Shown here: piece by piece, positions 45,301 through 55,800 of the stretch
Layout of the letters: the number at the start of each line of letters is the position of its first letter
How positions within the stretch are numbered: position 1 is the stretch's first letter
Source: Lentisphaerota bacterium
GTDB lineage: Bacteria > Verrucomicrobiota > Lentisphaeria > Victivallales > Victivallaceae
Reading direction: 5' to 3'
Assembly (NCBI GenBank): GCA_017134815.1
Contig: CP071032.1
Location: forward strand, 2,538,001-2,602,000
DNA: 64,000 nt
Notes under the pieces: generated by a model
The model's input: only the letters and a program-made list of their open reading frames with translations
What the model was told of the DNA's origin: nothing
Database searches by the model: none
Program-made: the position numbers and the translations under genes

Positions 45301-48300
45301 AAAGCATTTGATCAAGCATTTGACAGGTATAACTGTAGCGGGCCGGATAGCTTGAACTGAGCATGGCCAGCCGCAGTTTCTCTGATGCAGTTTCAAATAC
45401 CTGCATTGCAGCTTGCGGATTTGACTGCGCGAGGCTCAGGATAAGATTCGCCGCTTTTCTGGAATATGGATGATACTGATTTTGTTCTATGGATACGGTT
45501 TTGAATTTTGAGAGCACTTTACTGCTGTTATCGACGAGATAATCCCGGTAGAGCTGATAAAAATTCCAGCCTTTATCCATCTGGTTCATATTAAAGACAC
45601 TTAAGTTCCCTGATTTGATGATACCTTGGATAATATCAAACCATTTTCTCTGTCGTTCGACAGGCAGAGCTTTGAATTCGCCGAGTCTGTCGGCAAAACA
45701 GCCGAAAATTGCATTGGCATGACGACTGTGACGCAGGGCTTTGATGAGAGCTCCCGGCAAAAATCTGGTATCGAGTTCGGCAATAATTTTTTTATTGTAG
45801 CTTTTAGCTTGCTTGAGGATTTCTTCAAGGAGACTGAACTCAGCACCGTTTCTGTAGAAAGGGTAGTAACCTATTTCAGCCAGCGGTTTATTGAAAGGGG
45901 AGTTCGCCAGTGGACTGACATCACTGCTGAGCAATGCAAAACTGAAGTTGAACGGGCACGGCATCACCTTCTCAAGGTTCAGATTTGATATCAGGGGATG
46001 GGCCGCCTGGTATATATCGAACCACTTTTCTGGAAAGTTGCGCAGCAGTTTATCCAGCAGCAGATTGGTCACGTTATAGGCATTGGAGCTTATTACCATG
46101 CGGCGGGCTTGTCTGGAGCATTCGCCGGATGGAAAATTCTTTTTGAAAATTCTGTTTAACTCAGCACATGAAAAGCGCAGTATTGCCAGCAAAGGCGTAG
46201 CGTTTTTAGCTGCTATGCAGTTATTGTAGTAGGAGGTCAACGGCTTCAGATACGGGTGAGAGTTGTGATCCTTTATGATGCTGATTATAAAAGGCTTTAA
46301 CATTGGGATAGTGTCACAGGTGAGGTTTCTTGAATGATATACCTCAAGCACCAGTTTCAATAGTTCAGCTTTGCGTTGAGCGGAGCGGAAGCCCTGGAAT
46401 ACTTTGGTGGCTTCGGCTATGAATTTTTCCTCAGGGATAGTCTGAAGTTCTTTTATCTTCTTTATTTGGTTGACTTTTTTCAACCCGCGATGTGTCTGCC
46501 CGAGAGCAGTAAAAAGATCCTGCAGGCGATTCAGCTTTATCGCCGTATTTATTATGTATGAATCAAAGTCCGGTAAATTCAACTGCTCATTGCCGGCCTT
46601 TATCATGTTATTATGGTTGCCGGCCAGAAAGGGGCTGGTCTTTCTATCATTGATTTTGACGACTTTTAAAGCCTGGTCAAAAAGTGTGTCAGTATTTACT
46701 CCCGACACCTTGCAAAGCAGGAGCTTTCTCTGGAAGGCCATGGTGCTCAATACCGGGAGCTGCAGATACTGCTCCAGCAGTTTCCTGTAAATTTTGACAG
46801 CCTGAATCGCAGTTTTGTCATTAGCGTATTTGTCAGGATTAGCGGCATATTCAAAGACTGATTTCATAGACTTGCCTTTCCGGAAATAGTTGTTTGATTT
46901 CTCCGGATAAGTCAGCACGTTTGAGAGAGCATGGTAGTAATCCACATTGATTATTGAGGCTGCATTTTTACTTTTCTGCAATATTCCGATCAAAAGTCTG
47001 TAAAATTCAAGCATGTCTTCCGGTTTGGTGAACATTGCATAAAAGTCGCTGCAAACTGGCAGGAAATGCTGCAGTTTTATTTTATCAGCAAGCTTGATGG
47101 TATCTATATCTGTATTTGTGTTGAAACTGGCAGTCAGCAGCATAATGCAGGTCAACGGGTTTTCGGGCTGATTCTGAAAGGCTTTCAGCAGTGCTTTTTC
47201 CGCTTCAGAATAGTTCTCTAGCTTGAAACATGCCCAGCCGTATTCAATCAGTTTTTTGGTGTTTTGATTATTATGCGGAGTCAGCAGACTTATAAATTCT
47301 TTTTGCAACTTATTCTCTTTAATGAGATTAAAAAGCTTTCTGGTACTGCTGGAGTAAAACAGCCTGGAGAGAGTCTGGGCATTTATCAGGCTTAACTCAT
47401 GCCGGTAAAGCTGGGCAATGAGTTTTGCGGCCTGACGGCGCTGATTATTGTATAAGTATTTTTTAGCCCTTTTAAGTGGATCAGCATTTCTTCTTACAGG
47501 TGAATGTAAACTGTTGTCCTGATAAGCCAGATTTTTGACCAAAGCATTTTGCAGCAGGGCTTTGTCCAGTTTTTCCGCTTCTTTTTCAAGACCTGCAGAT
47601 TGGAGTGAGGCGGCTAATGAAGCTTTTTCCTTAAAGGTGAGGTTGAGTCGCAATAGCCTTTCAGCTGTATCGATTATCAATTTTTTCTGACTCTCGGTCT
47701 GTTCAATTGACAAAGCATACCCGATAATTGCCGCTTCCAGCAGTTTACGGTTTGCTTTTGACAGAGCGTATCTTCTAGCGGCAATAAGAGCGGCAACTGC
47801 TTTTTCCGGGTTGCTGTTCATGCCGTACCAAGCGGCTGCTAAAGCCAGGTCGGGAAGCCGGGAAGCGGGAGATTGCAGTATTAAATCCGCATATTTGTCG
47901 GCCAGTTTTGGCTGCTTAAACATTCCGGCCAGCGCCAGGTCGTCAGTGAGGCTTGCAGTATTGCCGATGGCCTGCAAAAATTTCTTTTTCTGTTTGTCAT
48001 TGAGAAGTCTCAGCAGCATGTGTTTTGCAGCAGTCAGTACCGGAGCTCTTCGTGTCAGTTGATTAAACGGAAACTGCAATGGGGATATGGCGAGTTCCTG
48101 AGGCTTACTGTAATAGACTAAATTGCCGGTTCCAACTGCTGGGTTATTATCGTTCTTCAGTGCTTTGGAAAAAATTTCAGCTGCTTTATGATAGTCTTTC
48201 TGTTTAACAAGGTAGCAGACAAGAGATATCGGGAGGAAGCTCTGTGTTACGGTGTAGCCGGTTTGAGGGTCCTGCAGCTTCAGCTGTTTTTCAATAATAC

Positions 48301-51300
48301 TGACAATCATTTCACGCTGTTCAGGCTTTAATAATTCAGGAGTATTGACTAAAGTGTAGGCAAGGCGGGTCATTACCTGCTCTGATACGTGCTTTTCAGC
48401 AGAAATTGACTTGAGCAGAGCTTTGCACAAATCAGGGTCAATATTCTGGACATTGCTGAAGGCCGCCTGGGTAACGATCGGAATATATTTCGGGTAGTTA
48501 CGGATAAATTTTTTCAAGATGGTGTTCAGTTTTTCAGGTGTCACGTCCCGCAGCAGGTAATTATGTGCGCTGCTGAGCATAAACAGCAATATAACCGGGT
48601 CATTTTGATGCTTTGTCAGTTCAGCATCCAGATCGGCAGAATGCATCTGACCTGAGCCTGCAAGCAGAGCGAATTCAGGGTATTCTATGCCGGCTGCTTC
48701 AAGTCTGCCAAGCAATTTTTTTCGCTGTTTTTCATTGAGAAAAGCGGAAAGCTTGCTCAGATGGACAAGTGGAAACAGTTCTGCTTCTGCGGGAGTATAC
48801 GGCATATTTATTGCCGCTCCGCTGACAACTGATCCGCCCCATGAATTGAAACGTTTGGCATGGCGGTAACTGTAAACGCTGTAAGGCAGAGCCATCAGTT
48901 TCTGTAATTTCAGGGTTTCAAAAGGCAGCAGTTTGTTCTTGATCAAGGTGTTGCCCGGTCTTAGCTTTGCAACTGCTTTTGAGGCAGTTTTAAAGCAGTT
49001 TCTAGCCTTTATCACCTTGATGAAGCAAGCTATGGCATTTTTATTTTGCCCCTGCATTTCATAAGCACACCCTTTAAGAAAGTCGGCCTTTGCCTGTTCT
49101 TCGGGAGTAAAGGTTGCGGTTTTTAACAGGTTGAGAGCGTGTTGCGGCTGGCGACGGCAAATCATGGCTGCAGCCGCGTATAACAATGTCTGTTTCTGCG
49201 AATGTCGCTTGATTTGCTTCAAATAAATGTCAAAACTTTTTCGTTCTTCTCCATATTTTGAATAGAATGCTGCAAGCCGCATTTCAGCATTACCGGACTG
49301 GTCATTTTTAGTAGCTCGGCGCAGGTAGTACTCTACAGAGTCAAGATTGCCTTCTTCTTCTTCAAAGTCAGCCAGTTTGTAGAGAAGCTGCAGATTACCG
49401 GGATCAATTCTAAAGGCTTTTTTGAGGTAAAATCGATAATCGCTGAAGTTATTTTCCCGTCTTGCAATTTGAGCCAGTGCCAGAAAGGGGAAAACATCCT
49501 GAGGAGCGGTTTTATGAATTCTGCTCAACCTTTCTTTAAATTCCTCAACCCGGTTTCTAATTCTGCTGATACGGTAAAGGTTGCGGGATATTTCAAGTTT
49601 TCCATCAAGTCTTTTTTCTTTGCGTAAAAGCTTCCAGCAGGCGTTTGCGGCACCGTGATAATCGCCGCTTTTCAGGTAAGTTGAAAGCAGACGGCTCTGC
49701 ACTTCCTGATTGTCAGGATAGCGGTATGAGGCTCGGGCAAGGGTCTTTAAAGAGTTGACGGTAAAGCCGGCTTTGTCCTGCATTGATGCCAGCAGCAGCC
49801 ATGCTTCAAGAGAATTAGGATAATTCCTTCTGTATTTCTTTGCCCACTTTAAAGCGTTTTTGCAGTTGTTGTTTCGATTTGCCAGATCAATTAACTGTCG
49901 ATAGCAGTCGGCCCGCCGGTGCGGGGCATTCTTAAGCAGCCGGCAAGTTAAAGCTGCAGCCTGTGAAAGTTTTCCTTCCGCAGAAAGTAATTTTATTTGC
50001 TGCCTGTAGAGGATATAGGATTTCGGAAAAAGTCTGATTGCCTGATCGAGTAATTTTTCCGCTTGAGTTGCATCTCCGCTTTTACACAAAACTTCAGCCA
50101 GCAGGCAGGTCATTGCCGGGGACAGATGTTTCTTCGCTTTTGTATTATCTATAAATTTGTTAAGCCCTTCGTAATTCTTGATAAAATACACCGCTTCTGG
50201 GATAGCCCGGCTCAATTCATTCCAGTCTGATGTGGAATTTATGTACTGGGGTAAAACCGTTTTAAGCTCATGGTTTTGCTGAAGATTACTGAGCAGATGA
50301 AAAAATTCAGAGTTGAACCTGAATTTTTTTGAAAACCTGTTGCGGCTTTTTTTGAGCAGCCTGCAGGCATCTTCAGAGAGGTTATAACTAACCAGCAGCC
50401 TTGAACGCCGCAGCAGAGTGTCGAGAGAAAGTTTTTCGCTCTTGGTCAGCACGGCAACAGCCTCTTTGGATTTATCCTGTCGCAGCAGCCATGAGCAAAA
50501 CGCTTCGGCAGCTTCAGGACTTGCGGGGAATTGACTGAAAGTCTTGCGATAAATATCAGCAGCCTGTTTTTTCAGCCCCTCCTTCTCAAGCAGGGTAGCA
50601 ACCCTGATGCAAGCGTATTCGTCATCAGGATTTGCGGCAAAATAACTCTTAAAGTTTTTTATAGCCGCATTATGGTTGTTGCTCCGCAGGTCAGCTATTG
50701 CTTTCTGCCACAGCAAGTCATGATCGTCCGGATAATCTTTCAACAAACCGGCATAAACCTTTGATGCCTCTTTATATTTTCCGCTTTTTTCGAGCATACC
50801 TGCATAATTCTTGCGATATGTCCGGTTAAGCGGAACCGCTTTTATAAGTTCACGATATTTACTTAAAGCCTGGGATTCATCGCCGTTTTCATAGAGGATA
50901 CCAATAAACTTTCTGGTTATTTCGGGCCGGGCCGGGGATCGTTTCAGAAAATCTCTGGAAAATTTGATTAAGCCGTTGAGATCATAATTTTCGCGGTAAA
51001 TTCCGCATATTCTGGCATAAAGTTCTTTTTCCAGCCAGCTGCCGCGACCTGATTTAGCTAAAGTGTCGGCATAATATTTTACCGCCTGTTTGTTGTCGCC
51101 TTGCAATGAATAGATTTCCGCTATTCTAATGTTGAGTTCATTTTTGCGGAATGGATTTTCTGTGTCTTTCAACATGGTTCGGCAGAATTTCACTGCTTCT
51201 GTATATAGTCCTTCTTCCAGCATGAGCTGCAGCAGGTCATCACCGAGTTCAGCGCTGCGGTGCTTTTGATAAAGTCGCTGCCAGAGGGCCAAGGCTTCCT

Positions 51301-51772
51301 TTTCTTTTTCCAGGCGGATATAAACCTGCCCGAGAAGCTTGTTAATCTTCAGCTGGAGTTCAGGGCTTGTTCCAGATGGCTGCAGGGCTTTTTCTAGGTC
51401 TTTGACAGCTTTTTCCGGGTTATAGGAGAAGAGTTCAATTCTTGCCTTGAAGAGCAGCAGTTCAGGTTTTTCCGGATGCAGTTTCAGCAGCTCATTGCAG
51501 ATCTTCAGGGCCTTATGGTCACGCCCTTCTTTTTCATATACTCCGGCCAGGACGCGTTTATATTGCGGATTTCCGGTTTTTTCATACTGCCTTTTCAGGA
51601 AAAAAGTAAGTTTATCTTCTCCTTCCCAGGTATCATATAGTCTATCGATATAACGAGTGGAAGGCTTTCTCAGACATATGCTTAAGTATTTTATTGCTTT
51701 AGAGTTGCTGGCCGCTAGCTGTATGCAGTAGCCGCTGACCATGAATACCGCAAAAAGGCATGTCAGTCTCAT
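42353..51772 (-). CDS. Giant exported TPR protein (3139 residues)
   Basis: The first gene of the Bat-like operon and the largest in the window. A signal peptide (MRLTCLFAVFMVSGYCIQLA, cleavage near AAS) leads to about 950 residues of clear TPR units, for example LLLFKARIELFSYNPEKAVK, AEIYSLQGDNKQAVKYYADT and LLYKLADFEEEEGNLDSVEY. The rest is almost wholly helical, with scattered weak TPR/HEAT-like pairs (WACFKLENYSEAEKALLKAF near 1560) and no catalytic pattern. It contains no stop or frameshift over 9.4 kb. The ATG follows GAGAGGAATT. It should act as a large scaffold in the periplasm, in the place of the small TPR protein BatE. Role inferred. Confidence 0.9.
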   Translation of the reverse strand: MRLTCLFAVFMVSGYCIQLAASNSKAIKYLSICLRKPSTRYIDRLYDTWEGEDKLTFFLKRQYEKTGNPQYKRVLAGVYEKEGRDHKALKICNELLKLHPEKPELLLFKARIELFSYNPEKAVKDLEKALQPSGTSPELQLKINKLLGQVYIRLEKEKEALALWQRLYQKHRSAELGDDLLQLMLEEGLYTEAVKFCRTMLKDTENPFRKNELNIRIAEIYSLQGDNKQAVKYYADTLAKSGRGSWLEKELYARICGIYRENYDLNGLIKFSRDFLKRSPARPEITRKFIGILYENGDESQALSKYRELIKAVPLNRTYRKNYAGMLEKSGKYKEASKVYAGLLKDYPDDHDLLWQKAIADLRSNNHNAAIKNFKSYFAANPDDEYACIRVATLLEKEGLKKQAADIYRKTFSQFPASPEAAEAFCSWLLRQDKSKEAVAVLTKSEKLSLDTLLRRSRLLVSYNLSEDACRLLKKSRNRFSKKFRFNSEFFHLLSNLQQNHELKTVLPQYINSTSDWNELSRAIPEAVYFIKNYEGLNKFIDNTKAKKHLSPAMTCLLAEVLCKSGDATQAEKLLDQAIRLFPKSYILYRQQIKLLSAEGKLSQAAALTCRLLKNAPHRRADCYRQLIDLANRNNNCKNALKWAKKYRRNYPNSLEAWLLLASMQDKAGFTVNSLKTLARASYRYPDNQEVQSRLLSTYLKSGDYHGAANACWKLLRKEKRLDGKLEISRNLYRISRIRNRVEEFKERLSRIHKTAPQDVFPFLALAQIARRENNFSDYRFYLKKAFRIDPGNLQLLYKLADFEEEEGNLDSVEYYLRRATKNDQSGNAEMRLAAFYSKYGEERKSFDIYLKQIKRHSQKQTLLYAAAAMICRRQPQHALNLLKTATFTPEEQAKADFLKGCAYEMQGQNKNAIACFIKVIKARNCFKTASKAVAKLRPGNTLIKNKLLPFETLKLQKLMALPYSVYSYRHAKRFNSWGGSVVSGAAINMPYTPAEAELFPLVHLSKLSAFLNEKQRKKLLGRLEAAGIEYPEFALLAGSGQMHSADLDAELTKHQNDPVILLFMLSSAHNYLLRDVTPEKLNTILKKFIRNYPKYIPIVTQAAFSNVQNIDPDLCKALLKSISAEKHVSEQVMTRLAYTLVNTPELLKPEQREMIVSIIEKQLKLQDPQTGYTVTQSFLPISLVCYLVKQKDYHKAAEIFSKALKNDNNPAVGTGNLVYYSKPQELAISPLQFPFNQLTRRAPVLTAAKHMLLRLLNDKQKKKFLQAIGNTASLTDDLALAGMFKQPKLADKYADLILQSPASRLPDLALAAAWYGMNSNPEKAVAALIAARRYALSKANRKLLEAAIIGYALSIEQTESQKKLIIDTAERLLRLNLTFKEKASLAASLQSAGLEKEAEKLDKALLQNALVKNLAYQDNSLHSPVRRNADPLKRAKKYLYNNQRRQAAKLIAQLYRHELSLINAQTLSRLFYSSSTRKLFNLIKENKLQKEFISLLTPHNNQNTKKLIEYGWACFKLENYSEAEKALLKAFQNQPENPLTCIMLLTASFNTNTDIDTIKLADKIKLQHFLPVCSDFYAMFTKPEDMLEFYRLLIGILQKSKNAASIINVDYYHALSNVLTYPEKSNNYFRKGKSMKSVFEYAANPDKYANDKTAIQAVKIYRKLLEQYLQLPVLSTMAFQRKLLLCKVSGVNTDTLFDQALKVVKINDRKTSPFLAGNHNNMIKAGNEQLNLPDFDSYIINTAIKLNRLQDLFTALGQTHRGLKKVNQIKKIKELQTIPEEKFIAEATKVFQGFRSAQRKAELLKLVLEVYHSRNLTCDTIPMLKPFIISIIKDHNSHPYLKPLTSYYNNCIAAKNATPLLAILRFSCAELNRIFKKNFPSGECSRQARRMVISSNAYNVTNLLLDKLLRNFPEKWFDIYQAAHPLISNLNLEKVMPCPFNFSFALLSSDVSPLANSPFNKPLAEIGYYPFYRNGAEFSLLEEILKQAKSYNKKIIAELDTRFLPGALIKALRHSRHANAIFGCFADRLGEFKALPVERQRKWFDIIQGIIKSGNLSVFNMNQMDKGWNFYQLYRDYLVDNSSKVLSKFKTVSIEQNQYHPYSRKAANLILSLAQSNPQAAMQVFETASEKLRLAMLSSSYPARYSYTCQMLDQMLYKCSSIADIAIYYRCLLKTDRINFSMAQNFQNRLRNQFEHALNSGNNSLMVRANSMLKEIVKRFNTAYPPMLFPALKCLNKLSKQQLKELSVKYPLRSGSSGIEKNLAVALRILLNNKSGHKLSHKTQNFLQSFMKCSSIPEVLRVTWGMAAIESGKCSSLAVPLTEPVIKYALHAHNNLSPYQLTRLIEDLYVSPDTAETAKAAELAARFLQSQVYHNLTYWQNRNARKAAKLLFLCYRGGCFKEAQALLNNSQLQLRHSTNSIIAIANAGKVNAVCSFIKSNYAELNKIPDLMLTAEGCKTAREACERLSGEPALTAKVIFACAKRFKYNSKGKILINQYTSDAKAARDCLNEIDRTESVKKETRQHLLLLLLQSGLIHSELPLKNRELIVSIPITKLLKSSTLGFLHTLADYYLEDFDSGNIQAFQGRIDELKKVAESATPEKRIARELCIVLARKLCDFMVQKPTIAKEQAGTLLSSLLQTLQTGNSNQLPYFKAAAICFIFNREAGFKKLLEKSSKRRMRNLNFRHLARTWQIFSAMGKANHFNPDLKFIAFLESDILNAIGNLNKPRFTAELRASVLQVIKHLQDNKDLDITACNSLFKLIAGKLSACEKINVAAARLIEQKLAQTSSVTSYLELIAAFSGLSEEISNFIFFSNSFRLRSLSPADRKAILKKLPAISENNYFAGKALFVLKTLEGQISSPELLQVVRDNRSCLPEKLFSFIELYQKKQYLNELNLLLPQLLLDMEKNCSALNDISTMAVFINNYVPDNKIPLAASVCVRCLNSCTEHQKQNGNLSPAEKLAILELLAKTGNCKQLESISKKLNIYPILHKYPKAFYMLVKYNMYKTIEALINSYTIRSHRQKQIANKVILDEAFDRSFKNCLAEIKSTENRDRLCLLVASLALSNDSREGRISADIQCLGGNYLPAGFVSSSNPAPRDSSAACLSALKAISTTPSPQIIKLMKTTGLYETWEKLKK

Positions 51773-52134
51773 ATATGAATTCCTCTCACATTATAAATAT
51801 TTCCCTATAATCAAAGCGCTCCTCTCCATGAAACACTTGACATCTCTACTCCAAGTCTAAACAATATAACTTTGTTAAGCATTATTTCCATGTGATTTAA
51901 AGTTAATTTTTAAAACAAGTATTAGATAAAAAAATACTTAGCCGGTATGATTAACCAACATAAGCTCAAACCTGAATGTCGCTTAGTACGGTATTGCTGC
52001 CTCTGCTCCCTAATCAGGGGGCTTCAGCAATATGTGCAGGTAAATTAATTAATCAGAATGATGTTGTAATTTTCAGGCAGATAATTATATTTTATTCTTG
52101 TAATCTTGAAAGCAATATTAAGGTCAGGTGGTTT
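51773..52134. other. Divergent promoter region
   Basis: A 362-base region between the giant TPR gene and the LysM gene, AT-rich. TATAAT occurs on the minus strand close to the giant gene, but with a -35-like TTGATT at only 13 bases, so no clean promoter can be stated. A frame open upstream of the LysM gene from 51976 has no start signal and is ignored. Confidence 0.5.
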
Positions 52135-52755
52135 ATGAAAAAATATTATGTATTGAGCTTGGCGGGAATCGCAGTTTTGCTTCTAACCGGCTGTGAAACT
52201 ATGAACAGGGGATCTTCCAGTGACAGCAATGACCGGCAGCTGCAGGAAGTTATAAACAGCAACCGTGAAACTGTGCGCACGATTGAGCAGCGAAATGCTG
52301 AAACCCAGCGTCAAATGGCGGGACTGCAGGACAATTATGCTGTTGTTGTTGATAAATTGAATTCACTGCAGCGCCAGATAAATTATGTCTATAAACAGAA
52401 TCAGGAGCAGGCGGAGCAGATTTCAACTCTGCAGCAGGCACTGGCCCAGGAACAGCAGCAGCGTCAGGCTGCGATGAATAAGGTGATCAACACGGTTGCA
52501 GAACAGACTTCGCAGGCGATGAGCAAGGCCGCCAGACCCGCTGCACAAAAGGCTGCGTCAACGGCTTCTCCGGCAGGCGAGGGACAGGGCCCGGTCGGAT
52601 CAGGTGAGTTTTATAAGTATAAGGTGCAGCCCGGAGCTACTTTGAGTGCCATTGCCCGGGCATATAAGGTATCGGTAGATGATATACAGCGGGCCAACCG
52701 TTTGAAAAGCAGTATGATCAGGGTGGGACAGGTTCTGTATATTCCTAAGAAATAG
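52135..52755 (+). CDS. LysM-domain lipoprotein
   Basis: A 206-residue envelope protein. I start at the ATG at 52135, which has AGGTGG before it and opens a proper lipoprotein signal (MKKYYVLSLAGIAVLLLTGC, Cys20). Next is a Gln/Glu-rich coiled coil (about 30-110), then an Ala/Pro-rich linker and one LysM domain at the C-terminus (YKVQPGATLSAIARAYKV, then IQRANRLKSSMIRVGQVLYI) that binds peptidoglycan glycan. It is probably anchored in the outer membrane and bound to the wall. A hairpin separates it from the next gene. Confidence 0.87.
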   Translation: MKKYYVLSLAGIAVLLLTGCETMNRGSSSDSNDRQLQEVINSNRETVRTIEQRNAETQRQMAGLQDNYAVVVDKLNSLQRQINYVYKQNQEQAEQISTLQQALAQEQQQRQAAMNKVINTVAEQTSQAMSKAARPAAQKAASTASPAGEGQGPVGSGEFYKYKVQPGATLSAIARAYKVSVDDIQRANRLKSSMIRVGQVLYIPKK

Positions 52756-52781
52756 CTTGATAGCAGTGTTACGGGATGAGA

Positions 52782-52803
52782 CGGCACTGCTTTTGCGGTG
52801 CCG
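52782..52803 (+). terminator. Hairpin between LysM and aas genes
   Basis: CGGCACTGC and GCGGTGCCG pair over 9 bases with one G-T, around a TTTT loop. There is no T tract, so it may only attenuate transcription into the aas gene 35 bases on. Confidence 0.4.
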
Positions 52804-52837
52804 AATATAAAGTAAATTTACGGGACATTCGTTTTTA

Positions 52838-55800
52838 ATGGAAGCAACTACTACTGACAAAAGGTATGGCCTCCGGCCCATGGGCGGAAGCTTCTTTCTT
52901 TCGATTTTCAACCTCTTCTGCTTTTTTTCTGTCGTGGTTCTGACCTGCCGGCAAAGCGTGGAAGCTCAAGCCGGTTTTATGTTCTGGAGCGGCATATTAT
53001 ACTTGCTGCCGTTTCTGCTGCTTTCCAGCCTGGTACGTTTTGTCATAAAACGGGTTGCCAGACGCAATATTCTGGTGATGGCCAAGTTTTTTGAGCTTCT
53101 GATTATGGTGCTTGCTGCGGTGGTGCTGTTGTTGCCGTCATCCGGCATGATGCTCGGCGGTTCCTATGCGGTTATGCTGCTTCTGGGTATTGAAGGGGCT
53201 TTTCTGTTTCCAGCGGCCCAAGGTGTATGTGCCGATTTATTCAAACGCGAAGATATTGCCAGGGTTTGCGGAGTAAAGAACCTTTTTGCTTTTGGTGGTA
53301 TAATTGCCGGCTGTGCCGGCGGGGCGGCGCTGCATCATCTTTGCGTCACATATTTTAATGCGTCACTGGGGCATGTTGCTGCCGTGTTGTTTTTCAGTGG
53401 AATGCTTGGAGCTGTTTTAGCGATGCATATTCCGGCTGGACTGCCGGATAACCGGGTGGAAAAATTTGAGGGTAATATATTCCGGCATGTTGCTGCCGGC
53501 TGCTTACTTTTTTATCATAATCGTTCGCTGCGTATTACGGCTTTGGGTGAATGTTATCTACTGGCCAGCTTTTTCTTCATAGAGGCGGTACTGATTATTT
53601 TTGCCCGGGACAATCTCGCAATACCCGGGTTTGCTCTGTTGTCATACGGACTGATCCTGGCGGCACCGTTAGCCGGGGTTGCATTGGGGTCTCTTTTCAG
53701 CGGCTGTATTACCCGGCGTGGAGTTGAGCTCGGGCTGGTGCCGATCGGTGCCGGCGGAGCAATACTTTTCAGTATCCTGACCGGGCTTTATCCGGGCAGT
53801 ATGCATTTTTATTATGGAGTGGCGGTTTTTCCGCAGGTGTTGTGTTTTATGTTGCTTTTCGGGATTTGTTACGGCATAATGCTTGATCAGCTGCAGGCCT
53901 GGCAGCTGTGGTTTGTACCTAAGGCGGATAGAGCATTGTTTTATTCCATGCGCAATTTACTGTTCTTTTTTGATGCGATGGTTGCAGGTACGGTAATCTA
54001 TCTGCTCACCCTGCAGAGTATGAACTCAATTTATCTGTTGGTTATTTTTGCTGCGGTTACTGCCTTTTTTGCCGCTCTGGCCTTTTTGCGGGAGCCGCAA
54101 TTTCTGGTTAGGCTGCTGATTCTGATAATGCGGCACTCTCTGTACCGGTTAAATGTTTACCGGCAGGGAGATATTCCAGATGAAGGCCCGGCGGTACTGG
54201 TGGCGAATCACGCTTCTCTGATTGATCACCTGTTGCTGCAGAGTTGTACGCCGCGGCCAATCCGCTTTATGATGCATGAAAGTTTTTATCGCTATCCGCT
54301 GTTGTATCCGTTTGTGAAATGGGCTGGGATAATTGAGGTGCCTCAGGCTAAGCCACGCAGGTTGCGCCAGCTGCTGGAAAGAACCCGTAAAATCTTGAAA
54401 AATGGTGAAGTGCTTTGTGTTTTTCCAGAAGGCGGCATTACCCGCAACGGCATTATGTCTAATTTCAAAAAAGGTCTTTCACTGATGCTTCCAGAAGAGC
54501 TTGAAATTCCGGTGATCCCAGTACGGATTGGCATGCTCTGGGGCAGTATTTTTTCCTATTTCTATGGCCGGATCAGGTTGCGAATACCGCAGGAAATTCC
54601 GCATCCGGCGGCCGTCACCATCGGTAAACCGGTCAGTCGGGATTTAACCGGGTATGAGATGCGGCTTATTCTTTCAGAAATGGCTGCAGAGACCGAATCC
54701 ATTCCGTTGGGGCAGGAGCGTCCGCTGCATTCGCAGTTTGCTTTTGTCACCCGCAGGCATCCGCTGCGGAAAATGATCAAGGAATATGACGGTTCTGAAT
54801 GGAAAGAGCATTCAAACTTTTCTATTCTGGTCAAAGCAATACTGGTTAGTCGTGAAATCCGCAAAATGACATCTGAAGATTCAAAATATGTCGGGATGAT
54901 GTTGCCTAACGGTTCTGGTGCGGTTGTGATTCTGCTGGCAATCCTGATGGCTGACAAGGTGCCGGCAATTTTAAACTTTACAGCGTCTAAAGCAGCCATA
55001 CAGTCCGCAATAGATAACGCCGGTCTGGAGCTGATTCTGACCAGCAGGCGGTTTTTATCTAAAATAAACTATGATACCCTGCCGGAGATGTTTATGCTGG
55101 AAAAACTTGCCGGCAGGATTACCCGTTTCAGAAAAACAGTTGCCGTCTTGATGGCGGCTTTGCTGCCGTGGCGGGAATTGATGAATATTATTTCACCGGT
55201 GAGTCATCAGGACGTACATCGCACTGGTGCTTTGATTTTTTCCAGTGGCTCAACAGGTATTCCCAAGGGAGTAATGTTATCACACCACAACATGAACAGC
55301 GACCTGTATTCCTTTATTCGCATAATGAACTGGCGTGGTACCGACAAGATTATTGGCAATCTGCCGATATTTCATTCATTCGGGCTGACAGTATGTTTCT
55401 GGCTGCCCCTGACAGCGGCAGCTGATGTGGTCTATATTCCAAATCCACTGGACGCCAAATCCGTTGGATACGCCGTAAAACGAGCTGGAGTAACCTTGAT
55501 GATGGCGACTCCAGGGTTTCTGCAGAATTATATGCGCCGCTGCAATGTCGAGGATTTTAAATCATTGCGGCTGGTAGTTACGGGAGCGGAAAAACTGCGC
55601 AATGATATTGCTGATAAATTCAAGGAAATGACCGGATTGACTATCGCTGAGGGATATGGCTGTTCGGAGCTTTCCCCGGTTGTTTCGATTAATGTAGCGA
55701 ACTCGATTCTCGATCTTGGTACCAGCGTCGGCAAACGCGGCAGTATCGGAACAGCCATGCCGGGAATCTGTGTTAAAATAGTCGATCCGGAATCCTTTGA

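Noticed and set aside
51976..52134. N-terminal extension of the LysM protein from an ATG at 51976
   Set aside because: The ATG at 52135 has a ribosome binding site and opens a perfect lipoprotein signal, which the extension would bury.
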